A DNA stretch of 64,000 nucleotides from Haloferax massiliensis. Its GTDB lineage: Archaea; Halobacteriota; Halobacteria; Halobacteriales; Haloferacaceae. Each line of letters starts with the position of its first letter. Position 1 is the stretch's first letter. The notes beneath the pieces were generated by a model. That model did no database searches. It was not told the DNA's origin and saw only the letters and a program-made list of their open reading frames with translations. The stretch lies in NCBI RefSeq assembly GCF_001368915.1, contig NZ_CSTE01000004.1, positions 124,001 to 188,000 on the forward strand, in the 5' to 3' direction. A program made the position numbers and the translations under genes. This document shows positions 55,033-64,000 of the stretch, one piece after another.

Positions 55033-55772
55033 GTCTGCTCGAACTGGACGACGTGCACGCCTACTACGGCCCGAGCCACATCCTCCGCGGCGTCTCCCTC
55101 GACATCGACGAGGGCGAGGTCGTCACGCTCCTCGGCCGCAACGGCGCGGGGAAGACGACGACGGTCCGCAGTATCGCCGGGACCGAACCGCCCGCCGTCC
55201 GGTCGGGGTCGATTCGGTTCGACGGCGACGACATCACGGACTGGCCGGCCGACAACATCGCCATGGGCGGCATCGGCGTCGTCCCCGAGGGGCGGCGGCT
55301 GTTCACCGAACTGACGGTCGAAGAGAACCTCGAAATGTCGAAAATCACCCGCGGTTGGTGGAACACCATCCGCCGGGGCGGCCTCGGCGGCGGCGAGAGC
55401 ACGATGTCGATAGACGAGCTGTACGACCTGTTCCCGCGGCTCGACGAGCGGCGGGCCCAGCAGGCCGGGACGCTCTCGGGCGGCGAACAGCAGATGCTCT
55501 CCATCGCGCGGACCCTCAGGCTCCCGAACCTCAAACTGCTGTTGCTGGACGAGCCGACCGAGGGACTGGCCCCGCAAATCGTCAAGGCGGTGGGCGACTC
55601 CGTCGCGGAAATCGCCGACCAGGGGCTGACGGTGCTCCTCATCGAGCAGAACGTCCGCGAGGCGCTCCGCATCGCGGACCGCGGCTACGTGCTCGACCAG
55701 GGTGACATCGTCTACAGAGGCACCGTGGACGAACTCGAATCCGAAGACCTCGACGAATACCTCGTCGTCTGA
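55029..55772 (+). CDS. Branched-chain-type ABC ATPase, LivF-like
   Basis: 247 residues. Walker A LLGRNGAGKTTTVRSIAG, GIGVVPEGRRLFTELTVEEN, signature LSGGEQQMLSIARTL, Walker B LLLLDEPTEGLAPQIV and switch LLIEQNVREAL are all canonical LivF. It completes a five-gene importer. The whole set is tightly packed with overlapping starts and stops, showing one transcript and coupled translation. Confidence 0.93.
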   Translation: MSLLELDDVHAYYGPSHILRGVSLDIDEGEVVTLLGRNGAGKTTTVRSIAGTEPPAVRSGSIRFDGDDITDWPADNIAMGGIGVVPEGRRLFTELTVEENLEMSKITRGWWNTIRRGGLGGGESTMSIDELYDLFPRLDERRAQQAGTLSGGEQQMLSIARTLRLPNLKLLLLDEPTEGLAPQIVKAVGDSVAEIADQGLTVLLIEQNVREALRIADRGYVLDQGDIVYRGTVDELESEDLDEYLVV

Positions 55773-55870
55773 CCGCACCGACCTCGCACCCCGCGGCGCG
55801 ACCGATTGCGCTCCATTCAACCCCTCCTCGCTTCCGGTTCGGTTCGTTCTCGTTTCGACTCTCTCCTCGG

Positions 55871-55901
55871 CTCTCGTTCGACTCTCGTTCGACTCTCGTT
55901 C
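55871..55901. repeat. Short tandem repeat of an 11-mer
   Basis: CTCTCGTTCGA occurs twice in full and a third time in part in the gap after the LivF-like gene. No function is evident. Confidence 0.7.
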
Positions 55902-56008
55902 CGGTTCCTGTCCCGGCGCTCAGTCTCGCATTTCGAGGTGGATTCTTCGTCCCCGGTCGCCGTCAGTCAGTCGACAATATTATTTCGTGACACTCGAACA
56001 CACGGGAC

Positions 56009-57268
56009 ATGAAACGGACCAACCGACGACGGTTTCTCGCCGCGTTCTCCTCGTCCGCGCTCACGTTCGCCGCGGGGTGTCAGCGACCGGTCGCGTCAGC
56101 GTCACAGAACCACCCCGTGTCCGAGCCGGTCACCTCGTGGCCGACGTTCCGCGGGGGACGGTACAACACCGGCTACATCGGCGACGTGTCCCCGCTCGAC
56201 TCGGAGCCAACCGTCGAGTGGACGTTCGAGGCGGGCGACGCGTTCTGGGGGAGCCCAATCGTCGCCGACGGCGTCGTCTACATCGGCAGCGCGGATAGCT
56301 CGCTGTACGCGCTCGACGCCGAGACCGGCGAGAAACGCTGGTCCTTCGAGGCGGGACACCGAATCGAGGGGACGCCGGCGTACGCCGACGGCGTCGTCTA
56401 CATCGGGTCGTACGACAAACACCTGTACGCCATCGACGCCGAGACCGGCGAGGAGCGCTGGTCTCGGGGATTCGGCGGCCTGATTCGGGGGAGCCCGACC
56501 GTCTACGAGGGGACGGTCTACACCGGCGTCGGCTGTCACAACCTCGCGTGCGCGTGGTACGCCGAGGAAGCCAACGTCTCGGAGACCGGCTGGGTGTACG
56601 CCCTCGACGCGGAGACCGGCGAGACGGAGTGGCAGTACGAGGTCGGCGACGAGGTCGTCAGCAGTCCGGCGGTCACGGACGACCGCGTGTACGTCGGCTC
56701 CTCCGACGAGGCGCTGTACGCGCTGTCGCGGTCGACCGGCGAAGTCGAGTGGCGGTACGAGACGCGCGACATGATATGGTCGAGTCCGGCGGTCGCCTAC
56801 GGCTCCGTCTACTTCACCGACTGGAACGGGAACGTTCACGCCGCCGACGCGGCGACGGGCGAACGGGAGTGGCTGGCCGACACAGCGGGCCGGTACATCT
56901 CGGGGTCAGTCGCCGTCGGCGAGGAGGCCGTCTACGTCGGCCACACGCCGTACAACACCCTCGACGACCCGACGACGAACCACGCGAAGGTGTTCCGCTT
57001 CGACCGCGAGAGCGGCGCTGAGAACTGGAGTTTCGAGACGCCGGCGCTGGAGGTCGGGAGCAGCCCCGTTCTGACGGAGGACGTGCTCTACGTCGGAACG
57101 CACCGGCAGTCGGACGGCGACGGCGTCGGCGTCCACGCCATCACGACGGACGGACAGGAAGAGTGGTTCATGGAAATCGACGGGCGGGGCGTCGGGTCGA
57201 GTCCGGCGCTCGTCGACGGGCGACTGTACTTCGGCGGAACCGACGCGAAGGTGTACGCGGTCGAGTAA
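56009..57268 (+). CDS. PQQ-type beta-propeller lipoprotein
   Basis: 419 residues. NRRRFLAAFSSSAL and a lipobox ending AAGCQ mark a Tat lipoprotein. Regular blades follow, such as YALDAETGEKRWSFEAGHRI, YAIDAETGEERWS, YALDAETGETEWQYEVGDEV, YALSRSTGEVEWRYETRDMI and HAADAATGEREW, as in PQQ/BamB-like propellers. It probably binds a partner protein or cofactor outside the membrane. AATATTATTT about 32 bases upstream is a likely promoter. It is much more regular than its distant relative at 797-1975. Confidence 0.88.
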   Translation: MKRTNRRRFLAAFSSSALTFAAGCQRPVASASQNHPVSEPVTSWPTFRGGRYNTGYIGDVSPLDSEPTVEWTFEAGDAFWGSPIVADGVVYIGSADSSLYALDAETGEKRWSFEAGHRIEGTPAYADGVVYIGSYDKHLYAIDAETGEERWSRGFGGLIRGSPTVYEGTVYTGVGCHNLACAWYAEEANVSETGWVYALDAETGETEWQYEVGDEVVSSPAVTDDRVYVGSSDEALYALSRSTGEVEWRYETRDMIWSSPAVAYGSVYFTDWNGNVHAADAATGEREWLADTAGRYISGSVAVGEEAVYVGHTPYNTLDDPTTNHAKVFRFDRESGAENWSFETPALEVGSSPVLTEDVLYVGTHRQSDGDGVGVHAITTDGQEEWFMEIDGRGVGSSPALVDGRLYFGGTDAKVYAVE

Positions 57269-57329
57269 TTCGACTGTGCGCGAGGCGGCTTTCGCGACGG
57301 TCCGCGTTCGGTAGCTCCTTTCGGCGCTC

Positions 57330-58163
57330 TCAGAAGTCGATGTCCTTGAACTTGCGCGCTTGGTCCTCGATGGCCTCCTCGGTGGCGAGGCGCTCGATGC
57401 TCGACGCGCCGAAGAAGCCGACGACGCCCTCGGTGTTGTTGAGGACGTACTTCGCGTCGTCGGGCCACGCGATGGGACCGCCGTGGCAGATGACGTGCAC
57501 GTCGTCGCGGACTTCCTTGGCGGCGTCGTGGTGCGCCTGCACGCGCTCGGCCGCGTCGTCGAGGTCGAGCGCCGTCTCCGCGCCGATGTCGCCGGAGGTC
57601 GTCAGGCCCATGTGGGAGACGATGACGTCGGCACCCGCCTCGGTCATCGCTTTGGCCTGCTCTTCGGTGAAGACGTACGGGCACGTCAGCATCCCCTGCT
57701 CGCTCGCCTCGCGAATCATCTCGACTTCCTTGTCGTAGCCCATCCCGGTCTCTTCGAGATTCTTCCGGTAGCTACTGTCCTCGTCGATGAGTCCGACCGT
57801 CGGGAAGTTCTGGACGCCCGAGAAGCCGCGACGGCGCAAGTCTTCGATGAACACGCTCATCTCGCGGAAGGGGTCGGTCCCGTTGACGCCGGCGAGTACC
57901 GGCGTGTCCTCGACGACCGGAATGACCTCGTGGCCCATCTCGACGACGATTTCGTTGGCGTCGCCGTACGGCAGGAGACCGGCGAGGGAGCCACGACCGT
58001 TCATCCGGTAGCGCCCCGAGTTGTAGATGATGAGCAGGTCGACGCCGCCGCGTTCGGCGAACTTCGCGGAGATGCCGGTTCCGGCACCGGCACCGATGAC
58101 CGGGTCACCGGATTCGATCGTGGATTCGATACGGTCGAGTGATTCAGCACGAGTATACTTCAT
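57330..58163 (-). CDS. PEP-hydrolase-like TIM barrel (TIM-barrel signal transduction family)
   Basis: 277 residues. The start GDPVIGAGAGTGISAKFAER and DLLIIYNSGRYRMNGRGSLA are the family signature. DANEIVVEMGHEVIPVVEDT, FSGVQNFPTVGLIDE, GADVIVSHMGLTTSGDIGAE and DVHVICHGGPIAWPDDAKYV follow. The family is named for phosphoenolpyruvate hydrolase/mutase likeness but its real reaction is uncertain. It regularly accompanies Tm-1-like proteins, as here. A TATA-like AATATTAAAG lies about 30-38 bases upstream. Confidence 0.87.
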   Translation of the reverse strand: MKYTRAESLDRIESTIESGDPVIGAGAGTGISAKFAERGGVDLLIIYNSGRYRMNGRGSLAGLLPYGDANEIVVEMGHEVIPVVEDTPVLAGVNGTDPFREMSVFIEDLRRRGFSGVQNFPTVGLIDEDSSYRKNLEETGMGYDKEVEMIREASEQGMLTCPYVFTEEQAKAMTEAGADVIVSHMGLTTSGDIGAETALDLDDAAERVQAHHDAAKEVRDDVHVICHGGPIAWPDDAKYVLNNTEGVVGFFGASSIERLATEEAIEDQARKFKDIDF

Positions 58164-58282
58164 CCGAGTTGACAGGCCATCGCATACGACTTTAATATTT
58201 CGGAAGAAACGACCGGCGACCGGGCGCCGGGAGAGCGACGCGGTCGGGACGGCGTCGGGGAGAAACCGCTCGCCCGCGCGGG

Positions 58283-58693
58283 TCAGTTACCCGGGAACTC
58301 GCCGGGCGGGAAAATCGTCGCGTCGTCGTCGTCGCGAATCTCGGCTTCCGGGCCGGGCGGGCAGTAGACCGCGAGGAACCGAAGCGGCTCCCACGACGTG
58401 TTGATGGTGCTGTGTTCGACGCCGCTGGGGATGTGAACCATGTCGCCCGCGCCGACCGTGCGCGTCTCGTCCTCGATGGTCTGTTCGCCCTCGCCGCCGA
58501 GGAAGTACAGTATCTCCTCGCTGTCGGGGTGGGTGTGTCGCTCGTGGCCCTTTCCGGGTTCGAGCAACACGACGCCGGCGCTGAACCCCTCAGAGCCGGT
58601 GACTTCGGGGGTGTTCATCCACTTGAGCGTGCCCCAGTCCAATTCAATCGTCTCTACGTCGTCCGCCTGAACGAACCGCTTTTCGGATACCAT
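58283..58693 (-). CDS. Cupin-domain protein
   Basis: 136 residues from ATG 58693; an ATG at 58708 is also in frame. Cupin motif 1 is GKGHERHTHPDSEEILYFLG, giving two His and a Glu for metal binding; motif 2 is AGDMVHIPSGVEHSTIN with the last His. Single-domain cupins act as isomerases, dioxygenases or sugar-binding proteins. Its place after the PEP-hydrolase-like gene suggests a role in the same catabolic route. ATATTTAATAATTG about 30-45 bases upstream is a clear promoter. Confidence 0.85.
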   Translation of the reverse strand: MVSEKRFVQADDVETIELDWGTLKWMNTPEVTGSEGFSAGVVLLEPGKGHERHTHPDSEEILYFLGGEGEQTIEDETRTVGAGDMVHIPSGVEHSTINTSWEPLRFLAVYCPPGPEAEIRDDDDATIFPPGEFPGN

Positions 58694-59612
58694 GACGTGT
58701 TGAGTCAAACAGTATCAATTATTAAATATTTTGGTGGCCGGAATGCGGTCAGAGGTTCGTCGAGCGCTCGCGAGCGACTCGAACGATTTTCGAGAGGAAA
58801 ACGACGGTGCAGAGTTGAGGTCGACGGCCAACGCGACTGGACTAGCAGTAGGAGGCCTCACACGGTGATTCGACGCTATGCGAGTCGGCGACGGTCACGC
58901 GGACGCCCCGGCCCGTTCGCGTGTTGTAAATTATTAATAGACAACTATGATTGCGAGCGAATCGTGACGGAATCTGTCGGCGACTGAACGACGTACTCCG
59001 CGGGGACGAGCGGAATCGGAGCCACGTACGGGAGATTATCCGCTCGTCGAACCCGGGCGACCGTCCTACTCACGCGAGCTGTGCGGGGTTCGACCGGCAA
59101 CGACGGCCGCCGTTCGCGCGTCGAACGAGTGTGGCGTGGTGACGAGTCGGACGGCTCTCGGACATCCGTTTTCATATCGAAAATACGGCGTGGAGTCGCG
59201 AGGGCGGAAGGTATCTGCGCCGGTACTCGACCCGTATTTTCGACCGCCATTACAGACGTACATGCGTAATATATCTATTACAAGCGTACGTCTGTAATAT
59301 ATTCTGTCAGCACTCGCAGTTTACGAGACGAGGAGGAACGGCCGTGGGGCCAACAGACAGATTCTGTCCGATACCTCCCGCGTAGACGGTGCGAATCTTC
59401 GCGGCGCTTGCACCCCAAACTCCGCGTGAGAAGCGGCCGTCGCGAGGACGCGAAGCGTTTACGAGACCGCAATCGAACGGCTCCGCAACTGGCGGGGGGA
59501 ACCGTCTACCGGGCGCTCAGACGAGGCGCGAGTTGCGCGACCGAAACGATATTTCGAAATGTGAATCGGGAGGCATTACCGATGAACGCCTCGAATACCG
59601 CCGTCGTCGCGC
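58694..59612. other. Gene-free stretch with a long palindrome
   Basis: About 920 bases. Apart from the cupin promoter at the left end and the palindrome at 59249-59298, only weak, low-complexity frames are seen. The short frames here lack typical haloarchaeal acidic composition. Confidence 0.5.
59249..59298. repeat. 50-base nested palindrome
   Basis: Outer arms ATTACAGACGTAC (59249-59261) and GTACGTCTGTAAT (59286-59298) are perfect 13-bp inverted repeats. Inside them GTAATA (59266-59271) and TATTAC (59276-59281) pair around TATC. TTACAGA/TCTGTAA also occurs as an inverted repeat upstream of aceB. It is far from any start codon. Confidence 0.85.
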
Positions 59613-60566
59613 TCAGTACAGAGCGCCCGCCTGTAAGACAGCCACGAGAACGGTCAGGACGGCGACGCTGGCAACGGTGGTCGTGAAGATGGTCGTGCTG
59701 AGATACTCGGGCGCGGTGATGCCGTCGACCGTCGTGTCGTCGGCGTACTCGATGGTGAGCGCCAGCGGGATGACCGCGGCGGGGGTCGCACATTCGAGGA
59801 CGAACACTTTCGCGACGGTCGGGTCGCCGAACCCCAACGCGAGCGCGAGGCCGAACCCGACGAGCGGCGCGACGACGAGCTTCAGCGCCGACGGCGCGAG
59901 CGACCGCGATATCACGGACACGTTGGTCTCGGCCAACTGGATGCCGAGGATGAGCAGCATGACCGGAATCGACGCGTCGCCGACGAGTCCGACGGTCTCC
60001 ATGAGCGCCGAGTCGGTCGGCGGGACGAGCCCGAGCCCACGGGCGAGAACGCCGGCAACGATGGCGTACAGGAGGGGGAGCCGAAATATCTCGGTGGCGG
60101 CGTCCAGCACCCCGCTATCGGAGCCGTTCGACGCGATGTAGACGCCGAGGGTGTACACGACGAGGTTCTGGATAGTGAGGTAGATGACGGCGGTCGTCCG
60201 TCCGACTTCGCCGAAGGCGAACCCGGACAGCGGGATTCCGACGAATCCCGAGTTCGGGAACGCCGCCGCCAACATGAGCGCGCCGAGGAGCGGTCCCGAT
60301 TCACCGGCGAGTCGGCCGACGCCCCACGCGATGGCAATCATGAGAAGCGCGTAGCCGACGACGCCGACGCCGAGTTTGAGGACTTCCCCGCCCCCGAGGG
60401 TCGTCGTGGCGATGCTGTGGAACGCCAACGCCGGGATGAGTACGTACAGTCCGAGCGTGTTTATCGGCCCGACGTCGATGTCCGTCGTTCGCGCGAGGAG
60501 ATACCCGACGACGGCGACGCCGAGAATCGGGAGAATCGCGTTCGTGAACGCCCCCGTCAACGACAT
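59613..60566 (-). CDS. AEC-family transporter
   Basis: 317 residues with about ten hydrophobic segments in two halves, as in auxin-efflux-carrier-type transporters. Characteristic sites: LGLYVLIPALAFHSIATT, LAAAFPNSGFVGIPLSGFAF, NLVVYTLGVYIAS, GDASIPVMLLILGIQLAET and VLECATPAAVIPLALTIEYA. Microbial AEC proteins export or import carboxylates such as malate or malonate. The gene stands alone; a link to the importer cluster is not shown. Confidence 0.88.
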   Translation of the reverse strand: MSLTGAFTNAILPILGVAVVGYLLARTTDIDVGPINTLGLYVLIPALAFHSIATTTLGGGEVLKLGVGVVGYALLMIAIAWGVGRLAGESGPLLGALMLAAAFPNSGFVGIPLSGFAFGEVGRTTAVIYLTIQNLVVYTLGVYIASNGSDSGVLDAATEIFRLPLLYAIVAGVLARGLGLVPPTDSALMETVGLVGDASIPVMLLILGIQLAETNVSVISRSLAPSALKLVVAPLVGFGLALALGFGDPTVAKVFVLECATPAAVIPLALTIEYADDTTVDGITAPEYLSTTIFTTTVASVAVLTVLVAVLQAGALY

Positions 60567-61383
60567 GGCTCGTACCTCGAAGTAGGTCGATTCGGCGGCC
60601 GGGCGCGCTCAACTAACACTCTGCGCTGTCGCTGTCGGCTCATGTCAGTCCCATTGCGCTTCCCGTATAAATAGTATCGGTGATCGCCGCGCGCGGGTCG
60701 GCGCTACTCACCGCCGGAGGTCGTGTGAGCGAGCAGATGTGCGAGCAAGTAGTTCCGGAGAAAGCGTTTAACATAACACAGAATCGGGTCGGTAGAATGG
60801 ACATAGGAATGCAAGTATCGTGAACTACTCTCGGACGCTCGAACGAGGGCTGGCCCACGGATAATAAACGCGGTCGACTCGAACGTTGAGAATCTAAAAG
60901 AGATATTTCATGAAATTTCGCTCAGAATGGCCAAGCCGACCACTCAACTCTAATCAACAGATTGGGGCCGACATTCGAGTCACTTAACGAGGAACACGGT
61001 CTCTCAGGGATTGCGTATTATCCGAGAAGTGATAGAGAACGCAGTCGCCGGACCGATACCAGACCGGCTCAATGATTCGACGTCAAGGGCGGGTTTTGCA
61101 CAGTTTATATTGTAAAAATAGAACAATATACTTGGCATTAACCCCGATAGCGACCGGTGGGACTAACGTCGTCGATTCGACGTATCGTCACTCCAAGTGA
61201 ACATCCGGTCGCGTGGAACTGTACAGCGACGCTGATCGGGGCGTTCGCTGTCCGCTCACGCCCCCGAGTTCTCTCGAAACCCGTCGGCTGAGCGGTCTAC
61301 GAGACCCATCCCACGGCACGTCGATTTTTCGACTTACCAAGCCCTTCGCAATGTACTATCGACTCTCTCAGTGTGCAGTGGGT
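60567..61383. other. Gene-free stretch
   Basis: About 820 bases, AT-richer than the flanks, with an inverted repeat at 61106-61130. Minus- and plus-strand frames are short and without recognisable features. AT-rich sequence at about 60666-60675 probably holds the AEC transporter promoter with a leader of about 100 bases. Confidence 0.45.
61106..61130. repeat. AT-rich inverted repeat
   Basis: TATATTGT (61106-61113) and ACAATATA (61123-61130) are perfect 8-bp arms around a 9-base A-rich spacer. It lies in a gene-free region; it could be a regulator site or a remnant. Confidence 0.7.
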
Positions 61384-62322
61384 TCACACCGTGGACGGGC
61401 TCGCTCCATAGGAGGTGAGTAACCGCTTGACACCGTCATCAAGTGCGACCTGTGGAGCATATCCGATACGACTCTCCGCACGGGAGATGTCCGCACACGA
61501 GCGCTGGATATCTCCTTGTCGTGGGTCGCCGTGGACGATTGGGGAATTACTGGCCGTCGCGTTCTTGATGATTTCCGCGAGTTCGTGAATCGCCGTCTCA
61601 GACCCCGTACCGATATTGTATGCAACACCGAACTCGTCTGTTTTCGCAGCGAGGAGGTTCGCACGTACGACGTCGTCGACGTAGACGAAATCGCGTGTTT
61701 GTTTGCCGTCTCCGTCGACGGTGATCGGTTCGCCCGCCCGCGCTTGTTCGAGAAAAGTACCGATGACACCACTGTAGTCTCCGTTCGATTGTCGTGGCCC
61801 ATAGACGTTGAAATATCGAAGCGCCACCGTCTCCAGACCGTAGAGTTCGTGGTACAGTCGGGCGTATCTGTCTATCGAGAGCTTCTGTAAGCCGTACGGC
61901 GATTTCGGCTCTTTGGGTTCGTCTTCGCGGACCGGGACGGTTCTGGGGCGTCCATAGATTGCCGCGCTCGACGCGAGAACGACTCGCGCGTCTTCTCGCC
62001 GGGCCGACTCAAGAAGTCTGAGCGTCGCAGTCGTGTTCACAGAATGGCATCTGAACGGGTCGTCGACGGACTTGCTCACGCTCACTTTCGCCGCTTGGTG
62101 GAAGATGAGGTCGACGTCGGACGTCGCTTCGGCGATCGCGCGAGAATCCCGAATATCGGCCTGTACCAGCTCTACCGAGTCGGGAAGTCGAGAAGCAGAA
62201 CCCGAAGAGAGGTCGTCGACGACTCTGACCTCGTTGTCCTCGGCCAGTACGTCTACGATGTGGCTCCCGATGAATCCGGCACCGCCTGTGACGAGAACTG
62301 TCTGCCCACTAATGTCTGCCAT
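61384..62322 (-). CDS. NAD-dependent sugar-nucleotide epimerase/dehydratase (SDR, GalE-like)
   Basis: 312 residues from the ATG at 62322 (MADISGQTVLVTGG); an upstream in-frame start is less likely. The N-terminal GGAGFIGSH binds NAD. VVLASSAAIYGRP gives the catalytic Ser/Thr region and SPYGLQKLSIDRYARLY the YxxxK pair. YFNVYGPRQSNGDYSGVIG and GDGKQTRDFVYVDDVVRANL follow. Extended SDRs of this type make UDP-galactose, UDP-galacturonate or similar for surface glycans. The plus-strand membrane protein that follows fits a glycan locus. Confidence 0.92.
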   Translation of the reverse strand: MADISGQTVLVTGGAGFIGSHIVDVLAEDNEVRVVDDLSSGSASRLPDSVELVQADIRDSRAIAEATSDVDLIFHQAAKVSVSKSVDDPFRCHSVNTTATLRLLESARREDARVVLASSAAIYGRPRTVPVREDEPKEPKSPYGLQKLSIDRYARLYHELYGLETVALRYFNVYGPRQSNGDYSGVIGTFLEQARAGEPITVDGDGKQTRDFVYVDDVVRANLLAAKTDEFGVAYNIGTGSETAIHELAEIIKNATASNSPIVHGDPRQGDIQRSCADISRAESRIGYAPQVALDDGVKRLLTSYGASPSTV

Positions 62323-62981
62323 GACACTACCCACATCGCAATGTCGACTCAAGGTTACTTTGTGTCTTAGTCAGTGGCCTGAACGTCTCCGTCGTCAAAA
62401 TTAACATCTAAAATTTTTTATTTTTCGGATTATAGACATGGATTATATGTCCCAGGTTCAACTTCGAATGCGATATTTTCCCGCCGCCGCCCGGTTTGGC
62501 GACCTACTGTTGGGAATATGTCATTACTAACTGTCAAGGCTCCCGGCTTAATTCGCACTTTCATTACAAGACTAAATTTGTAATTACTTTGACCGCCAAC
62601 GAAGCGGCCGATTTCGAGGCTCTCAGCCGCGTCCCCGCCGGGCACCGGTGGTCGAGGCCCGCGTATACTCCCGGTATACTCTACCTAATCAAACAGCGAT
62701 GAGGACAGTACCACCGACAACACTTCTCCACCGGCTATAGTTACAAACGTGTGTGATTTTCAACCTATTTTGATGTTCGTCGTGAGACCGAGTGTCACAT
62801 CCACTCGTCCGTCTTCTTGACTATCGCCGAAGGTTCGGTTCTCAGTCAGCGTCGGCGGTGACTCGTCCAGACGAGCGCCGGGACAAGCCATCATTCATCG
62901 TCTGAGGAAAGTATCGAATAACGGTCCTATTACTTACATTGGTTGAGTGATATCTCGAATCATAGCCTTCGAATCACGACC
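62323..62981. other. AT-rich divergent intergenic region
   Basis: About 660 bases. AAATTTTTTATTTTTC near 62411-62426 is very AT-rich and probably contains the epimerase promoter. The short frames present (for example 62496-62702) are not protein-like. Confidence 0.45.
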
Positions 62982-64000
62982 ATGTTTCCGAAATTGAACA
63001 GGGTAGCGCACCCATCTCTCTCACAGACAGTATCGATTCAGCTTACTATCGTGACGCTACTCGCGCTGTTTTGGTTGACTCTTGGACTAGGTTCGGCTGG
63101 GATATTCGTCTCCGGTCTCAGGGTTGGAAGCACGCTCCTCCTGTTATTTTTCTTGCCCGGCCTCTTACTCACGCAGTTCGCTCGGCTCCGGATTACTCGG
63201 GGTGGAGAAGCCGTACTCTACGCAGTCGGGTTGAGCCTCGTCTTCCTTTCGTTGTTCGTCACCTCGGTCGGCGTACTCACACCGCTACTGAACGTCCAAG
63301 ACACGTTTTCGTTGCAACCGCTGGCTATCTCCTTGACCGTCGTGTTGCTGCTGATAACCGCGCTTTTGCACGTTGTTGAAACACCAGAGGCGCGATTTGA
63401 CTGGGTCGCGCCGACTCGTTTGACTGCGGGGCTGATAGCTGTTCCAGTCGTTGCGGTACTGGCCGCGGGGTTCATGAACGACGGTGGGGACGCCTCGCTG
63501 ATGTTCCTCTTCGTCGTTCTCGTCGCCGCTGCTGTCGTGGTCAGCTCGACTCGGTTCCTCCCGCCGACGCAGTACCCATTGGCCATCTTCCTCATCGGAC
63601 TTGCGACGTTCCTCCATCGAAACCTCCTCACCGGTGGTGTCATCGGTGCAGACGTCCAGTTCCAGTACTTCCTCGCCCAGCATATACAGGAGACCCACGT
63701 CTGGTCGCCCGGCGTCGGGAGTCGAATCACGGCGCTCCCGATGGTGACCGCGGTCCCGGCTGCTATCTCGACACTCGCCGACGTCTCAGTCGCGGCGGTG
63801 TTCAAGGTCGCGTACGTGTTCGTCTTTTCACTCGTCCCCGTCGGGATCTACTACGTCGGACGGCGTATCTTTGGGAACCGGGAGGCGCTGCTCGGCAGTT
63901 TCTTTTTCATCTTCTATCACATCTCGTTCTCTCTCACTCCGGGGAAGCAGTTACTCTCGGAGTTGTTCGTCGTACTGCTTTTGCTGCTCCTGTTCGAGCA
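62982..64000 (+). CDS. DUF2206-type polytopic membrane protein (cut by window end)
   Basis: ATG 62982 opens a frame that runs off the right edge after 339 codons. It begins MFPKLNRVAHPSLSQTVSIQ and has at least eight hydrophobic helices (for example TLLLLFFLPGLLLTQFA), LTGGVIGADVQFQYFLAQH between two of them, and RRIFGNREALLGSFFFIFYH. The pattern is that of large haloarchaeal DUF2206 proteins, glycosyltransferase-like membrane proteins found in polysaccharide and N-glycan clusters. The catalytic C-terminal part is not in view. Confidence 0.7.
   Translation, partial: MFPKLNRVAHPSLSQTVSIQLTIVTLLALFWLTLGLGSAGIFVSGLRVGSTLLLLFFLPGLLLTQFARLRITRGGEAVLYAVGLSLVFLSLFVTSVGVLTPLLNVQDTFSLQPLAISLTVVLLLITALLHVVETPEARFDWVAPTRLTAGLIAVPVVAVLAAGFMNDGGDASLMFLFVVLVAAAVVVSSTRFLPPTQYPLAIFLIGLATFLHRNLLTGGVIGADVQFQYFLAQHIQETHVWSPGVGSRITALPMVTAVPAAISTLADVSVAAVFKVAYVFVFSLVPVGIYYVGRRIFGNREALLGSFFFIFYHISFSLTPGKQLLSELFVVLLLLLLFE

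Noticed and set aside
55871-55901. CRISPR-like array
   Set aside because: The 11-mer repeats directly abut with no spacers. It is a simple tandem repeat.
62496-62702. Plus-strand ORF of 68 codons in the AT-rich gap
   Set aside because: Composition is neither acidic nor motif-bearing, and the frame crosses strongly AT-rich non-coding sequence.

Overview
The window is haloarchaeal (class Halobacteria). Evidence: proteins rich in Asp/Glu, twin-arginine lipoproteins with Cys lipoboxes, leaderless-type promoters with a TATA box about 25-35 bases before the ATG, a PGF-CTERM surface protein, a short haloarchaeal-type malate synthase and TrmB/IclR regulators. No rRNA, tRNA or CRISPR array was seen. 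A parA-type partition gene among IS, toxin-antitoxin and pseudogene debris suggests a large plasmid or a plasmid-derived chromosomal region; the genus cannot be fixed from what is visible.

Layout. 0-19 kb is a mixed and partly decaying region. It holds a sugar ABC transporter operon with a divergent GH15 glucoamylase and a TrmB-family regulator (probably a maltodextrin module). It also holds remnants of methylaspartate ammonia-lyase, an IS5-type transposase, HepT and a small zinc protein, a membrane-anchored Mrr-type nuclease, a zinc alcohol dehydrogenase, and parA with its partner gene. This part carries three perfect tandem duplications (228, 185 and 131 bp, each with 3-4 bp of junction microhomology) and about six apparent single-base deletions.

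19.8-36.5 kb: a giant Tat-exported GH2 beta-galactosidase-like enzyme with LamG domains set inside its catalytic core; a glyoxylate/glycolate group (malate synthase, IclR regulator, PAS-GAF sensor, FAD/Fe-S glycolate or D-lactate dehydrogenase); a YqaA-type membrane protein; a multicopper oxidase; and a four-repeat PGF-CTERM surface protein.

36.6-43.3 kb: an archaeal counterpart of the bacterial ebo cluster (two xylose-isomerase-like TIM barrels, a UbiA-type prenyltransferase, an EboB-like TatD hydrolase and an EboF-like phosphodiesterase). An inositol-phosphate synthase appears where bacteria have the EboD sugar-phosphate cyclase. This is the best candidate for an undescribed pathway.

43.4-58.7 kb: a 1738-residue exported protein joining a dockerin-like module, two cupredoxin domains, a ThuA domain, a PVC-type dehydrogenase domain, a HEAT-like region and three carbohydrate-binding-like repeats. 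It is followed by a catabolic-looking group: Tm-1-like protein, a complete branched-chain-type ABC importer, a PQQ-type propeller lipoprotein, a PEP-hydrolase-like TIM barrel and a cupin. 59.6-64 kb: an AEC transporter, a long palindrome, and the start of a surface-glycan locus (SDR epimerase and DUF2206-type membrane protein, cut by the window end).
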